Numbered from the stretch's first letter, positions 54,562-64,000 are shown. The stretch is DNA of 64,000 nt from PCRC01 sp017848435 (GCA_965284315.1 OZ260072.1:1798001-1862000); one strand, 5' to 3'. The notes: a model not told the origin generated them from the letters alone. Made by a program: numbers and translations.

Positions 54562-56220
54562 ATGGCAACAGCACCAGCAGCTCGCCCCATGTCCGCTGAA
54601 GAACGCAAGGTGATCTTTGCGTCCTCTTTGGGCACGGTGTTTGAGTGGTATGACTTCTACCTGTACGGCTCACTCGCAGCCATCATTGCAAAGCAGTTTT
54701 TCTCGGGCCTCGACGCAGGTTCAGCATTCATTTTTGCTCTGCTGGCTTTTGCCGCCGGTTTCATCGTGCGTCCTTTCGGCGCGCTGGTGTTTGGCCGTTT
54801 GGGCGACATGATCGGTCGCAAGTACACCTTCCTGGTCACCATCCTGATCATGGGTGCCGCGACCTTCATCGTTGGCCTGTTGCCCAACTACGCCACCATC
54901 GGCGTGGCTGCGCCCGTCATCCTGATCGCGCTGCGCATGCTGCAAGGCCTGGCGCTGGGTGGTGAGTACGGCGGTGCTGCCACTTACGTGGCTGAGCATG
55001 CTCCCATGGGCCGGCGCGGTGCGTACACCTCGTGGATCCAAACCACTGCCACGCTGGGCCTGTTCCTGTCGCTGATGGTGATTCTGGGCACCCGCACCAT
55101 CGTCGGTGAAGCCGCCTTTGCCGACTGGGGCTGGCGTGTTCCGTTCCTGGTCTCCATCCTGCTGTTGTCCATCTCGGTCTACATCCGGTTGTCCATGAAC
55201 GAATCGCCCGCATTCGCCAAGATGAAAGCCGAAGGCAAGACTTCCAAGTCGCCGCTGTCGGAATCGTTTGGCCAGTGGAAAAACCTGAAGATCGTGATCC
55301 TGGCCCTGATCGGCCTGACCGCTGGTCAAGCCGTGGTCTGGTACACCGGCCAGTTCTATGCACTGTTCTTCCTGACGCAATCGCTGAAGGTCGATGGCGC
55401 CACCGCCAACATCCTGATCGCTATCGCGCTGGTCATCGGCACCCCGTTCTTCATCGTGTTCGGTGCACTGTCTGACAAGATTGGCCGCAAGCCGATCATC
55501 ATGGCCGGTTGCTTGCTGGCCGTGGTGACCTACTTCCCCGTGTTCCAGATGTTGACCAAAGCGGCCAACCCGGACCTGGCTGCTGCACAGGCTGCCAACA
55601 AGGTGGTGGTGGCAGCTGACCCAGCCGAGTGCTCGTTCCAGTTCAACCCAACCGGTACCGTCAAGTTCACCAGCTCGTGCGACATCGCCAAGCAGGTGCT
55701 GGCTGCTGGCTCGGTGAGCTACGACAACGTGGTGGCACCTGCTGGCACCGTGGCCACGATCAAGATCGGTGAGACCGTCATCAATGGGTACTCCTCCAAA
55801 GGCCTGCCCGCTGACGAAGCCAAAGCCAAGGACGCCGAGTTCAAGAAAGGCGTTGCCGATGCTCTGAAGGCTGCTGGCTACCCTGCCAAGGCCGATCCAG
55901 CCAAGCTCAACAAGCCTTACATCATTGCACTGCTGGTGTACCTGATGATCTTGGTGACCATGGTGTACGGCCCGATCGCCGCCATGCTGGTGGAAATGTT
56001 CCCAACCCGCATCCGCTACACCTCCATGTCGCTGCCCTACCATATTGGTAACGGCTGGTTCGGCGGCTTGCTGCCCACCACCTCGTTCGCCATCGTGGCC
56101 CAAACCGGCAACATGTACAACGGTCTGTGGTACCCGATCATCATCGCTGGCGCGACCTTCGTCATCGGCATGTTGTTCGTCCGTGAAACCAAAGACGTGG
56201 ACATCTACGCCAACGACTGA
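54562..56220 (+). CDS. MFS transporter, metabolite:H+ symporter (ProP/ShiA-like)
   Basis: A 552-residue, 12-helix transporter of the MHS subfamily (SLGTVFEWYDFYLYGSLAA near residues 24-42; GRLGDMIGRKY near 84-94; GLALGGEYGGAATYVAEH near 129-146). Such symporters move organic acids or osmolytes. A periplasmic loop of about 115 residues between the late helices (about 335-450, with two Cys) makes the protein longer than most relatives. GGGAG at 54549-54553 supports ATG 54562. The substrate is unknown. Confidence 0.88.
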   Translation: MATAPAARPMSAEERKVIFASSLGTVFEWYDFYLYGSLAAIIAKQFFSGLDAGSAFIFALLAFAAGFIVRPFGALVFGRLGDMIGRKYTFLVTILIMGAATFIVGLLPNYATIGVAAPVILIALRMLQGLALGGEYGGAATYVAEHAPMGRRGAYTSWIQTTATLGLFLSLMVILGTRTIVGEAAFADWGWRVPFLVSILLLSISVYIRLSMNESPAFAKMKAEGKTSKSPLSESFGQWKNLKIVILALIGLTAGQAVVWYTGQFYALFFLTQSLKVDGATANILIAIALVIGTPFFIVFGALSDKIGRKPIIMAGCLLAVVTYFPVFQMLTKAANPDLAAAQAANKVVVAADPAECSFQFNPTGTVKFTSSCDIAKQVLAAGSVSYDNVVAPAGTVATIKIGETVINGYSSKGLPADEAKAKDAEFKKGVADALKAAGYPAKADPAKLNKPYIIALLVYLMILVTMVYGPIAAMLVEMFPTRIRYTSMSLPYHIGNGWFGGLLPTTSFAIVAQTGNMYNGLWYPIIIAGATFVIGMLFVRETKDVDIYAND

Positions 56221-56295
56221 TAACCCTACAAGGTGCCACTGAAACAGCGGCACTCTTGGGGAATTGGCAGGCCTCTGATAGGCTTGCCATCTCAA

Positions 56296-56336
56296 AAAAT
56301 CGCCCTTGGGGTTGTCCAAACCCCAAGGGCGATTTT
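56296..56336 (+). terminator. strong bidirectional hairpin terminator
   Basis: An 18-bp perfect stem (56296-56313 with 56319-56336) has a 5-base loop. T-runs follow on the plus strand (TTTTCT) and A-runs precede (AAAAAAT), so it could terminate from both sides. Confidence 0.9.
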
Positions 56337-56369
56337 CTGAGATTCATTCATTTCAACGGAGAGATAAGT

Positions 56370-56582
56370 ATGTGGAAAATTGCGGTCGCGTTTGCGGTGT
56401 TTGCCGGTCTGGCATTGTTCATCCTGTCCAAGGGCGGAGACATCCACATGGGCGGCGAGTCGGCCGGTTCCGAGGCGCACCACATTGAAGAAGCCAAGGC
56501 CAAAGCCGCTGCAGAAGCCGCTGCCAAAGCCGCCTCTGCAGCCGCCTCTGTGGCAGTTCCTGCAGCCAGCGGCGCCAAGTAA
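56370..56582 (+). CDS. small membrane protein with alanine-rich tail
   Basis: A 70-residue protein with an N-terminal transmembrane or signal segment (WKIAVAFAVFAGLALFIL, residues 2-19), a short His- and Gly-containing middle, and an Ala/Lys-rich helix (about 40-60). GGAGAG upstream of ATG 56370 supports it. Function unknown. It follows the MFS terminator and precedes uvrA. Confidence 0.7.
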   Translation: MWKIAVAFAVFAGLALFILSKGGDIHMGGESAGSEAHHIEEAKAKAAAEAAAKAASAAASVAVPAASGAK

Positions 56583-56693
56583 AGACGGCGGTGGTCTGAC
56601 CCACGTCCTGCGGGACACAGGGGAAGACCACACAGCGGTGACCGGACAGGGGGCTGCCTAGAATGTTGGCCTCACTCCCGGTTTACCGCAGCA

Positions 56694-59600
56694 ATGACCC
56701 AAGGCCAGATTCGAATCCGCGGTGCACGCCAGCACAACCTCAAAAACCTCGATCTGGACATCCACACCGGTGAGCTGACGGTCGTGACCGGGCCCAGCGG
56801 CTCCGGCAAATCCAGTCTGGTGTTCGACACGCTGTACGCCGAAGGGCAGCGGCGCTACGTCGAAACCTTCTCCGCTTACGCACGCCAGTTTCTGGACCGC
56901 ATGGACAAGCCTGCGGTGGACCGCATTGACGGTGTTCCGCCTGCGATTGCCATCGACCAGACCAACCCGGTTCGCTCGTCACGCTCCACCGTGGGCACGA
57001 TGACGGAACTGAACGACCACCTGAAGCTGTTGTTTCCGCGCGCCGGGCGCTTGTTTGACAAGGTCACAGCGCAAGAGGTCTCACACGACTCGCCGGAAAC
57101 CATTTATGCCGAGCTGGTGGCGCGCTCCGAGCGCGACAACCCGCGGCTCGTTCTGACCTTCCCTGTCGAGTTGCCTGGGGATACCCGGCCGGAAGACATT
57201 GAACAATGGTTGTCGGTCAGCGGTTTCACCAAGGTGCAGGCGCAGCACGAGGTGGATGCGCCTGCACCCGCCCATGTGGCGATAAAAAGCAAGAAGGCTG
57301 CAGCGGCCCACCCGGGCAAGCAATTGGTGCTTGACGTGGTGGCCGACCGCTTTCGCCTGCACGGCACCGAACGTGCGCGGGTGCTGGAAGCGATCGAGGT
57401 CGCGCTCAAGCGAGGCAGCGGGCGCTTGAATGTGTATGTGTTGCCGGAGGCGTCTGATGGTGCGTCGCCAGAGCCGGTGATCTGGCGTTTCTCGACCGGA
57501 TTGCACTGCCCGGACAGCAACCTGCGCTACGCCGCACCCATCCCGTCCATGTTCTCGTTCAACTCGGCGGTGGGTGCCTGCGAGACCTGCCGAGGTTTTG
57601 GCCGTGTGATCGGGGTGGACTACGGTCTGGTGATCCCGAACGACAAACTCACGCTGCGTGCCGGTGCGATCAAGACCATCCAGACCCCGGCCTGGAAAGA
57701 AGCGCAGGACGACCTGATGCGCCACGCCGAGGCCGCCGGTATCCCGCGTGACACGCCCTGGTACAAGCTCACACCCGAGCAGCAACATTGGGTGATTGAC
57801 GGCTCGCCGAACTGGAACGGCAAGTGGAACCAGCACTGGTTTGGCGTGCGGCGCTTCTTTGAGTACCTGGAGACCAAGGCCTACAAAATGCACATCCGGG
57901 TGCTGCTCTCCAAGTACCGCAGCTACACCACCTGTCCCACCTGTGCCGGTGCGCGCCTGAAAACCGACAGCCTGCTTTGGCGGGTGGGCAGTCAGGCCGA
58001 TGCCGACGCGGTCTTGCCGCCCGCCAAGCGCTTCATGCCGCACGGCGTGGCCTGGGGGCGCGACCAGCTGGAGGCGCTGCCGGGGCTGTGCCTGAACGAC
58101 CTGATGCAGTTGCCGATTGACCAACTGCGCCGTTTCTTCACGCGGATCCAGGCCAGTTCTCCCGCCGCAGGCGAGGCCGGTGGCAACGACAGCAAGGCGC
58201 TGGCGCTGCTGTTCGACGAGATCAGCACCCGGCTCAAGTACCTGGAGGATGTCGGCATTGGCTACCTCACGCTGGACCGGCAGAGCCGCACGCTCAGCGG
58301 CGGCGAGGTGCAGCGCATCAACCTCACCACCGCACTGGGCACCTCGCTGGTCAACACACTGTTCGTGCTCGACGAGCCCAGCATTGGCCTGCACCCGCGT
58401 GACATGCAGCGCATCAACGAGGCCATGCTGCGGCTGCGCGATGCCGGCAACACGCTGGTGGTGGTCGAACACGACCCGGCGGTGATGCTGGCGGCCGACC
58501 GCATCATCGACATGGGCCCAGGCCCTGGTGAGCGCGGTGGGCAGATCGTGTTCGATGGCAGCCTGGACGAATTGCGCCATGCCGACACCCTGACCGGGGC
58601 CTACCTGGGTGCGCGCAAGCACATTGGCATGGGCTTCAAGCGCATGGTCACCGACAGCACGCCCCGGCTGATTCTGGAGGGCGTGCGGGAGCACAACTTG
58701 AAGCACATCACGGTCGAGTTTCCACTGCAGAAATTGGTGTGTGTCACCGGCGTCAGCGGCTCCGGCAAGTCGTCGCTGGTCCAGGACGTGCTGGCCCCCG
58801 CGTTGCTGCGCCACTTCGGCAAAGCCACCGACACCCCCGGCCAACATGACCGCTTGCTGGGCACCGACTGGCTGAGCGAGGTTGTTTTTGTGGACCAGTC
58901 GCCGATTGGCAAAACCGCGCGTTCCAACCCGGTCAGCTATGTGGGCGCCTGGGACAGTTTGCGCGAAATCTTTGCCAACGCACCCGCCTCGCGCCAGCGT
59001 GGCTACACCGCCAGCAAGTTCAGCTTCAACAGTGGCGACGGGCGCTGTCCCACCTGCGGTGGCTCGGGTTTCGAGCACGTGGAGATGCAGTTCCTGAGCG
59101 ACGTGTACCTGCGTTGCCCGGACTGCGATGGCCAGCGTTACCGGCCCGAAATCCTGGACATCAAGATCGAACGGGGTGGCCGTTTTCTGAGTGTGGCCGA
59201 CGTGCTGGGGCTGACCGTCAACGAGGCCGCCACGTTGTTCGCGTCCGACCGTGACGTGCTGCGCGCCTTGCAGCCCATTGTCGAGGTGGGGCTGGACTAC
59301 GTGAAGCTGGGCCAGCCGGTGCCCACGCTGTCTGGCGGTGAAGCGCAGCGACTGAAGCTGGCGGGCTATCTGGCCGAGGCGGCCAAGTCCCCGTCGTGGG
59401 GCCGGCCGGCAACCAGCAAAAAAGGCACGCTGTTCCTGTTTGACGAGCCCACCACCGGCCTGCATTTCGACGACATTGCCAAGCTGATGCGTGCGCTGCG
59501 CCGGCTGCTGGACGTGGGCCATTCGCTGATCGTCATCGAGCACAACCTCGACGTGGTCCGTGCCAGCGACTGGCTGATCGACCTCGGCCCCGAAGGGGGC

Positions 59601-62582
59601 GACGCCGGGGGCTACCTGGTGACAGAGGGGACCCCCGAAGAGGTGCGCCTGCACCCCAGCTCGCACACCGGCCGCGCGCTGCGGGAGTACGACAGTGCGT
59701 TGGGGATCGGCGGGCAGATGGTGGCCGAGCGGGCGCCAGGCTATGTGGCGGCAGCGCGCGTACCGCGGCCAGCGCGCGCAGACGACGACACCATCCAGAT
59801 CGTCAACGCCAAAGAGCACAACCTCAAGAGCCTGTCGGTCAACATCCCGCGTGGCCAGTTCAACGTGGTCACGGGGGTCAGTGGCTCCGGCAAAAGCACG
59901 CTGGCGTTTGACATCCTGTTCAACGAAGGCCAGCGTCGCTACCTGGAAAGCCTGAACGCCTATGCACGCAGCATCGTGCAGCCCGCAGGCCGGCCCGAGG
60001 TGGACGCGGTGTATGGCATTCCACCCACGGTGGCGATCGAGCAGCGCTTGTCGCGTGGCGGGCGCAAGAGCACGGTGGGCACCACCACCGAGGTCTGGCA
60101 CTTCCTGCGCCTGCTCTATGTGAAGCTGGGCACACAGCATTGCGTGAAAGACGGCGCGGCCGTGATGCCCCAAACCCCCGACAGCATTGCCGCTGCATTG
60201 CTGCAGCGCTACAAGGGCCAGCACATTGGCCTGCTGGCGCCGCTGGTGGTCAACCGCAAAGGTGTCTACACCGAGCTGGCCGACTGGGCGCGTCCGCGTG
60301 GCTACACCCACCTGCGGGTGGACGGTGAGTTCCTGCCGACCACGGGCTTTCCCCGTATCGACCGTTTCAGGGAGCACACCATCGAACTGCCGGTGGCCGA
60401 CCTCGTGGTCAGCCCGGCGCGTGAAACCGAACTGCGCCAGGCGCTGGCACTGGCGCTGGAACATGGCAAAGGCGTGTTGCACCTGCTGGCGCCGCTGGAG
60501 GGCCTGCGCGACGCCATGGCCGAAGGGTCGTCCACTGCAGCCATCGGCCGGGTGGACGTGTTCTCCACCAAACGCGCCTGCCCTGTGTGCAGCACCAGCT
60601 ACGCCGAACTGGACCCGCGCCTCTTCAGCTACAACAGCAAACACGGCTGGTGCCCAGACTGTGTGGGCACCGGGGTGGCGCTGACCCGCGAGCAGCGCAA
60701 GGCGCTGGACGACACCGTCCGAGACGACGACAACAAGGGCCGCGAGCAGACCTTTGCCGAACCCGAACTGGACGATGTGGCCGATGCGGTGTGCGCGAGC
60801 TGCGAAGGCACGCGGCTGAACGCCCAGGCCCGTGCGGTGCAGTTCGCTGGCGTGGGCATTGCCGACATTGCGCGGCTGTCGGTGGCGGGTGTGCGCGAGT
60901 GGGTGCAGAGCCTGGCTGCCGCAGGCGTGATGAGCGGCCGCGAGGCCGACATCGCCCGCGACCTGCTGCCTGAAATTCAGGGCCGTCTGGAGTTCCTGGA
61001 AGAAGTGGGGCTGGGCTACCTGACGCTGGACCGGGGCGCGCCCACGCTCTCTGGCGGCGAGGCCCAGCGCATCCGGCTGGCGGCGCAGCTTGGCAGCAAT
61101 TTGCAGGGCGTCTGCTATGTGCTGGACGAACCGACGATCGGCCTGCACGCGCGCGACAACCATATCCTGTTGAATGCCCTGCACAAGCTCGGCAACAAGG
61201 GCAACACGCTGGTGGTGGTGGAACACGACGAAGACACCATCCGCCGCGCCGACCACATCATCGACATCGGCCCGAGCGCTGGCAAACGCGGCGGGCGGTT
61301 GGTGGCACAAGGCCGCGTTGGCGACATTTCAGCCGCCGAAGAGTCGGTGACCGGCCGCTACCTGCTGCACGCGATGAAGCACCCGCTGCAGCTGCGCCGC
61401 CTCGTGGATGCCACATCGCCGGTGGCTTTGCCGGCGCCGGTGCGGGCCGTTGCGCCGACAGAAAAGCCCACTGCCGCTGCCAAAAAACGCCTCGCCAAAG
61501 CCGCTGAAGCCGCTGTCACACCGGTTGAGCCCCAACACTGGCTGACCGTGACCGGCGCCCACCTGCACAACCTGCAGCAGGTCAACGCCGCCATCCCGCT
61601 CAAACGTCTGGTGGCGGTGACGGGCGTGTCCGGTTCCGGCAAGTCCACGCTGGCGCGTGACGTGTTGCTGGCCAACGTGCACAGCGCCGTGTCGCGCCAG
61701 GGCAGCCGCGCCACCCGCGATCTGCCGAATGCCTGGACCGGTTGCGTGTCGGTGGACGGCTGGCACAGCATCGACCGGGTACTGGAGGTGGACCAGACGC
61801 CGATTGGCAAAACCCCGCGCAGCTGCCCAGCCACCTACATTGGTTTCTGGGACACCATCCGCAAGCTGTTTGCCGACACGCTGGAAGCACGGGCGCGTGG
61901 CTACGCCGCCAACCGCTTCAGCTTCAACACCGGTGAAGGCCGCTGCCCGACCTGTGAGGGCCAGGGCGTGCGCACGATTGAGATGAGTTTCCTGCCCGAT
62001 GTGAAGGTGCTGTGCGAAAGCTGCCACGGCGCCCGCTTCAACCCGGAAACCCTGGCCGTGAGCTGGCGCGGCAAAAGCATTGGCGATGTGCTGCAGATGG
62101 AGGTGGACGAAGCGGTCGAATTCTTCGCCGCCATGCCCAGCATCGGCCACCCGCTGCAGTTGCTGAAAGACGTGGGGCTGGGCTACCTGACGCTGGGCCA
62201 ACCTTCCCCGACGCTGAGCGGCGGCGAAGCGCAGCGCATCAAGCTGGTGACCGAGCTCAGCAAGGTGCGCGACGACATCACCCGGCGTGGCCAGAAGCCG
62301 CCCCACACGCTGTACGTGCTGGACGAACCCACGGTGGGCCTGCACATGGCCGATGTGGCCAAGCTGATCCGCGTGCTGCACCGGCTGGTGGACGGTGGGC
62401 AAAGCGTGGTGGTGATCGAACACGACCTCGATGTGATCGCCGAGGCCGACTGGGTGATTGACCTCGGGCCGGACGGGGGCAGCGCTGGCGGCACCATCGT
62501 GGCCGCTGCCACGCCGGAAGATGTGGTGCGGCTGGGCACGCCCACCGGGCAGGCGCTGGGGCCGGTGCTGGCACGGGTTTGA
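56694..62582 (+). CDS. uvrA: tandemly duplicated UvrA-type ABC excinuclease protein
   Basis: A 1,962-residue protein, about twice normal UvrA. It contains four Walker A motifs (GxSGSGKS at about residues 33, 686, 1061 and 1644) and four ABC signatures (LSGGE at about 534, 879, 1452 and 1841). Several CxxC zinc-finger modules of each half remain (CPTC/CPDC type). The halves are joined near 1015-1050, and an Ala/Lys/Pro linker lies around 1575-1620. The frame is open throughout with no frameshift. Long double UvrA proteins occur in other betaproteobacteria from memory. It might be the main UvrA or an accessory one. Confidence 0.9.
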   Translation: MTQGQIRIRGARQHNLKNLDLDIHTGELTVVTGPSGSGKSSLVFDTLYAEGQRRYVETFSAYARQFLDRMDKPAVDRIDGVPPAIAIDQTNPVRSSRSTVGTMTELNDHLKLLFPRAGRLFDKVTAQEVSHDSPETIYAELVARSERDNPRLVLTFPVELPGDTRPEDIEQWLSVSGFTKVQAQHEVDAPAPAHVAIKSKKAAAAHPGKQLVLDVVADRFRLHGTERARVLEAIEVALKRGSGRLNVYVLPEASDGASPEPVIWRFSTGLHCPDSNLRYAAPIPSMFSFNSAVGACETCRGFGRVIGVDYGLVIPNDKLTLRAGAIKTIQTPAWKEAQDDLMRHAEAAGIPRDTPWYKLTPEQQHWVIDGSPNWNGKWNQHWFGVRRFFEYLETKAYKMHIRVLLSKYRSYTTCPTCAGARLKTDSLLWRVGSQADADAVLPPAKRFMPHGVAWGRDQLEALPGLCLNDLMQLPIDQLRRFFTRIQASSPAAGEAGGNDSKALALLFDEISTRLKYLEDVGIGYLTLDRQSRTLSGGEVQRINLTTALGTSLVNTLFVLDEPSIGLHPRDMQRINEAMLRLRDAGNTLVVVEHDPAVMLAADRIIDMGPGPGERGGQIVFDGSLDELRHADTLTGAYLGARKHIGMGFKRMVTDSTPRLILEGVREHNLKHITVEFPLQKLVCVTGVSGSGKSSLVQDVLAPALLRHFGKATDTPGQHDRLLGTDWLSEVVFVDQSPIGKTARSNPVSYVGAWDSLREIFANAPASRQRGYTASKFSFNSGDGRCPTCGGSGFEHVEMQFLSDVYLRCPDCDGQRYRPEILDIKIERGGRFLSVADVLGLTVNEAATLFASDRDVLRALQPIVEVGLDYVKLGQPVPTLSGGEAQRLKLAGYLAEAAKSPSWGRPATSKKGTLFLFDEPTTGLHFDDIAKLMRALRRLLDVGHSLIVIEHNLDVVRASDWLIDLGPEGGDAGGYLVTEGTPEEVRLHPSSHTGRALREYDSALGIGGQMVAERAPGYVAAARVPRPARADDDTIQIVNAKEHNLKSLSVNIPRGQFNVVTGVSGSGKSTLAFDILFNEGQRRYLESLNAYARSIVQPAGRPEVDAVYGIPPTVAIEQRLSRGGRKSTVGTTTEVWHFLRLLYVKLGTQHCVKDGAAVMPQTPDSIAAALLQRYKGQHIGLLAPLVVNRKGVYTELADWARPRGYTHLRVDGEFLPTTGFPRIDRFREHTIELPVADLVVSPARETELRQALALALEHGKGVLHLLAPLEGLRDAMAEGSSTAAIGRVDVFSTKRACPVCSTSYAELDPRLFSYNSKHGWCPDCVGTGVALTREQRKALDDTVRDDDNKGREQTFAEPELDDVADAVCASCEGTRLNAQARAVQFAGVGIADIARLSVAGVREWVQSLAAAGVMSGREADIARDLLPEIQGRLEFLEEVGLGYLTLDRGAPTLSGGEAQRIRLAAQLGSNLQGVCYVLDEPTIGLHARDNHILLNALHKLGNKGNTLVVVEHDEDTIRRADHIIDIGPSAGKRGGRLVAQGRVGDISAAEESVTGRYLLHAMKHPLQLRRLVDATSPVALPAPVRAVAPTEKPTAAAKKRLAKAAEAAVTPVEPQHWLTVTGAHLHNLQQVNAAIPLKRLVAVTGVSGSGKSTLARDVLLANVHSAVSRQGSRATRDLPNAWTGCVSVDGWHSIDRVLEVDQTPIGKTPRSCPATYIGFWDTIRKLFADTLEARARGYAANRFSFNTGEGRCPTCEGQGVRTIEMSFLPDVKVLCESCHGARFNPETLAVSWRGKSIGDVLQMEVDEAVEFFAAMPSIGHPLQLLKDVGLGYLTLGQPSPTLSGGEAQRIKLVTELSKVRDDITRRGQKPPHTLYVLDEPTVGLHMADVAKLIRVLHRLVDGGQSVVVIEHDLDVIAEADWVIDLGPDGGSAGGTIVAAATPEDVVRLGTPTGQALGPVLARV

Positions 62583-62665
62583 GGGCCACATTGCGCACAG
62601 GCGACAGCCTGTAAGGGGTTTCCTGATTGTTTTTGGCAACGTGCCCTAGTCCAATCTAACAAATC

Positions 62666-62684
62666 AGCTATCAAATCAGGAGCA
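62666..62684 (-). repeat. dispersed short element, family 1 copy
   Basis: On the minus strand this reads TGCTCCTGA, four bases, ATAGCT, like 9872-9890 and 52928-52946. On the plus strand the element supplies AGGAG at 62678-62682, the Shine-Dalgarno sequence of the Bug receptor gene. Confidence 0.75.
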
Positions 62685-62688
62685 AATC

Positions 62689-63657
62689 ATGCGCCGTCGT
62701 CAACTCGTTCAACTGGCAGGTGCCACCCTGGTGGTGCCCGCCTTCGGTCTGCAGGCCCAGGCCGACACGTTTCCGGTCAAGCCGATCAAGCTGGTGATCG
62801 CCTTTCCGGCTGGCGGGCCGACCGACATCACCATGCGCGCGCTGGCCGACAACGCCTCCAAAATCCTTGGCCAGCCGGTGGTGGTGGAGAACAAGCCCGG
62901 TGCTGGCGGTACGTTGCCGGCGCAAGGTCTGCAGAGCGCACCTGCCGACGGCTACACGCTGGCGCAAATTCCGCTCGGTGTGTTCCGCCTGCCGTACACC
63001 ACCAAGATCAGCTGGGATCCGGTGAAAGACATCAGCTACGTGCTCAACGTCACCGGCTATGCGTTTGGCCTGGTGGTGCCCGCCGACTCGCAGCTGCGCA
63101 CCTGGACACACTTTGTCGCCTGGGCCAAGGCCAACCCTGGCAAGCTGAGCTACGGCTCCACCGGCACACTCACCAGCCCCCACCTGACGATGGAGCTGGT
63201 GGCGCAGAAGCTGGGGCTGGAACTGCTGCACGTGCCTTACAAGGGCAGTGCCGATCTGATGCAGGCGGTGCTGGGCGGGCACGTGATGGCTGCGTCCGAC
63301 TCGACCGGCTTCGCACCCCAGGTGGAGGCAGGCAAGCTGCGGGTGCTCAACACCTGGGGTGCCGAACGTTTGGCCAAGTTCCCGGATGCGCCCACGCTGA
63401 AAGAGCTGGGGCTCGACATCGTGCAGAACTCGCCCTTTGGCATCGGTGCGCCCAAGGGCACGCCGGTGGCTGTGGTCAAGCGTCTGCACGACGCTTTCAA
63501 ACAGGCCATGGAGATGGACAGCTACAAAACCGCGCTGGGCCGCTACGACATGGTGCCGATGTACATGGGCACCGCGCAGTACGGCAAGTTTGCCGAGAGC
63601 ACCTTTGCCACCGAGAAAGCGCTGGTGGACAAACTCGGCCTGGCCAAGGCCCCCTGA
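62689..63657 (+). CDS. Bug-family (TctC) tripartite tricarboxylate transporter receptor
   Basis: A 322-residue periplasmic substrate-binding protein. The N-terminal signal peptide (RRRQLVQLAGATLVVPAF, residues about 2-19) has an RR-type start and is followed by FPVKPIKLVIAFPAGGPTD, the Bug family start. VVENKPGAGGTL near 64-75 is also typical. It binds an organic acid for a TctAB-like membrane partner, which is not in the window. AGGAG at 62678-62682 decides the start and is provided by a dispersed element. Confidence 0.92.
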   Translation: MRRRQLVQLAGATLVVPAFGLQAQADTFPVKPIKLVIAFPAGGPTDITMRALADNASKILGQPVVVENKPGAGGTLPAQGLQSAPADGYTLAQIPLGVFRLPYTTKISWDPVKDISYVLNVTGYAFGLVVPADSQLRTWTHFVAWAKANPGKLSYGSTGTLTSPHLTMELVAQKLGLELLHVPYKGSADLMQAVLGGHVMAASDSTGFAPQVEAGKLRVLNTWGAERLAKFPDAPTLKELGLDIVQNSPFGIGAPKGTPVAVVKRLHDAFKQAMEMDSYKTALGRYDMVPMYMGTAQYGKFAESTFATEKALVDKLGLAKAP

Positions 63658-63689
63658 CCGCAGCGCCCCCCGGGGTCAGCCCGCCTACT

Positions 63690-64000
63690 TCAGCCCGCCG
63701 TCTGCAACGCCAGCCCGGCGTGCTCGCGCAGCGGGTGGAAGTGGATCTTGGGGTGCCGTTCCTGCGCCAGCCGCAGGTCGTAGGGTGAGGTCAGCAAATA
63801 GGCCAGCGTGTCGGCCGCGTCCAGCGCCAGCTTGCCCTGGTTGGCGTCCATGAAGGCGCGCAGCTCCTGGGGCGTGTCGGCGGTGATCCAGCGGGCGCCC
63901 ACAAAGCGGCTGCTTTCGAGCTTCATGTCCACGTCGTACTCGGCCTTCAGGCGGTGCTGCACCACTTCAAACTGCAGCTGGCCCACGGCACCCAGCAGCA
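63690..64000 (-). CDS. prfC: peptide chain release factor 3, C-terminal part
   Basis: The last about 103 codons of RF3; the gene continues beyond the window. LLGAVGQLQFEVVQHRLKAEYDV and the ending with QERHPKIHFHPLREH are typical of the RF3 C-terminal domain. RF3 is the GTPase that recycles RF1/RF2. Convergent with the Bug receptor gene. Confidence 0.93.
   Translation of the reverse strand, partial: LLGAVGQLQFEVVQHRLKAEYDVDMKLESSRFVGARWITADTPQELRAFMDANQGKLALDAADTLAYLLTSPYDLRLAQERHPKIHFHPLREHAGLALQTAG

Noticed and set aside
57081..61310. Minus-strand open frame of about 1,400 codons opposite uvrA
   Set aside because: The plus-strand UvrA motifs are certain. The antisense frame has the low-complexity composition of GC-rich shadows.

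Overview
The window comes from a betaproteobacterium of the Comamonadaceae. The 16S rRNA resembles the Hydrogenophaga, Rhodoferax and Polaromonas group; the genus is not settled here. The host DNA is GC-rich. It carries the 3' part of an rRNA operon, a tandemly doubled UvrA, Bug-type solute receptors, and a short dispersed element (arms TGCTCCTGA/ATAGCT and AGTTGCTAT/ATAGCT).

Layout. 1-4850: partial 16S, tRNA-Ile, tRNA-Ala, 23S and 5S, ending in a rho-independent terminator. 4915-9785: a metallo-beta-lactamase-fold hydrolase, a conserved hypothetical, a Tat-exported small subunit with a GMC oxidoreductase, and a lipase-like hydrolase. 10032-19842: housekeeping genes (acetyltransferase, corC, lnt, periplasmic asparaginase, glyQ, glyS, gmhB, plsC, YgjP-like peptidase). 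19852-28590: a LiuR-type MerR regulator with palindromic operators, followed by a co-directional run of thioesterase, isovaleryl-CoA dehydrogenase, carbonic anhydrase, aceK, a membrane protein, thiolase and a second acyl-CoA dehydrogenase. About 28540-34879: a complete-looking filamentous (inovirus) prophage of about 6.3 kb. 34910-43349: rhodanese, a YchJ-like protein, HAD phosphatase and GST, then an alcohol-oxidation cluster (aldehyde dehydrogenase, AcoR-like regulator, quinohemoprotein alcohol dehydrogenase, outer-membrane protein). 43499-52324: an AraC regulator followed by acyl-CoA synthetase, mccB, liuC, a DUF4126 protein, mccA and HMG-CoA lyase. 52381-64000: YbaK-like, DUF1289, DsbA-like, a hypothetical, an MHS-family transporter, a small membrane protein, the double UvrA, a Bug receptor and the C-terminal end of release factor 3.

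How it works together. The two liu blocks rebuild leucine/isovalerate breakdown from isovaleryl-CoA through 3-methylcrotonyl-CoA and 3-methylglutaconyl-CoA to HMG-CoA, then acetyl-CoA plus acetoacetate. Only the left block has visible LiuR operators; the right block has an AraC regulator next to it. The quinohemoprotein dehydrogenase and aldehyde dehydrogenase would oxidise alcohols to acids, which the acyl-CoA synthetases could activate.

Most notable. The prophage sits in the last codons of the acyl-CoA dehydrogenase gene and the reading frame stays open at both junctions. The enzyme reads ILI-MRALA plus a phage-encoded tail. At the other end the phage's helix-turn-helix regulator reads ILI-QRALA-stop, which looks like the enzyme's original C-terminus. 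Phage and host appear to have exchanged C-termini through protein-level mimicry at the attachment site. The likely integrase is a small resolvase-type serine recombinase whose stop codon lies in attL. The prophage also has candidate origin or packaging hairpins, hairpins ahead of the coat gene, and repeat-rich operators at its divergent switch.
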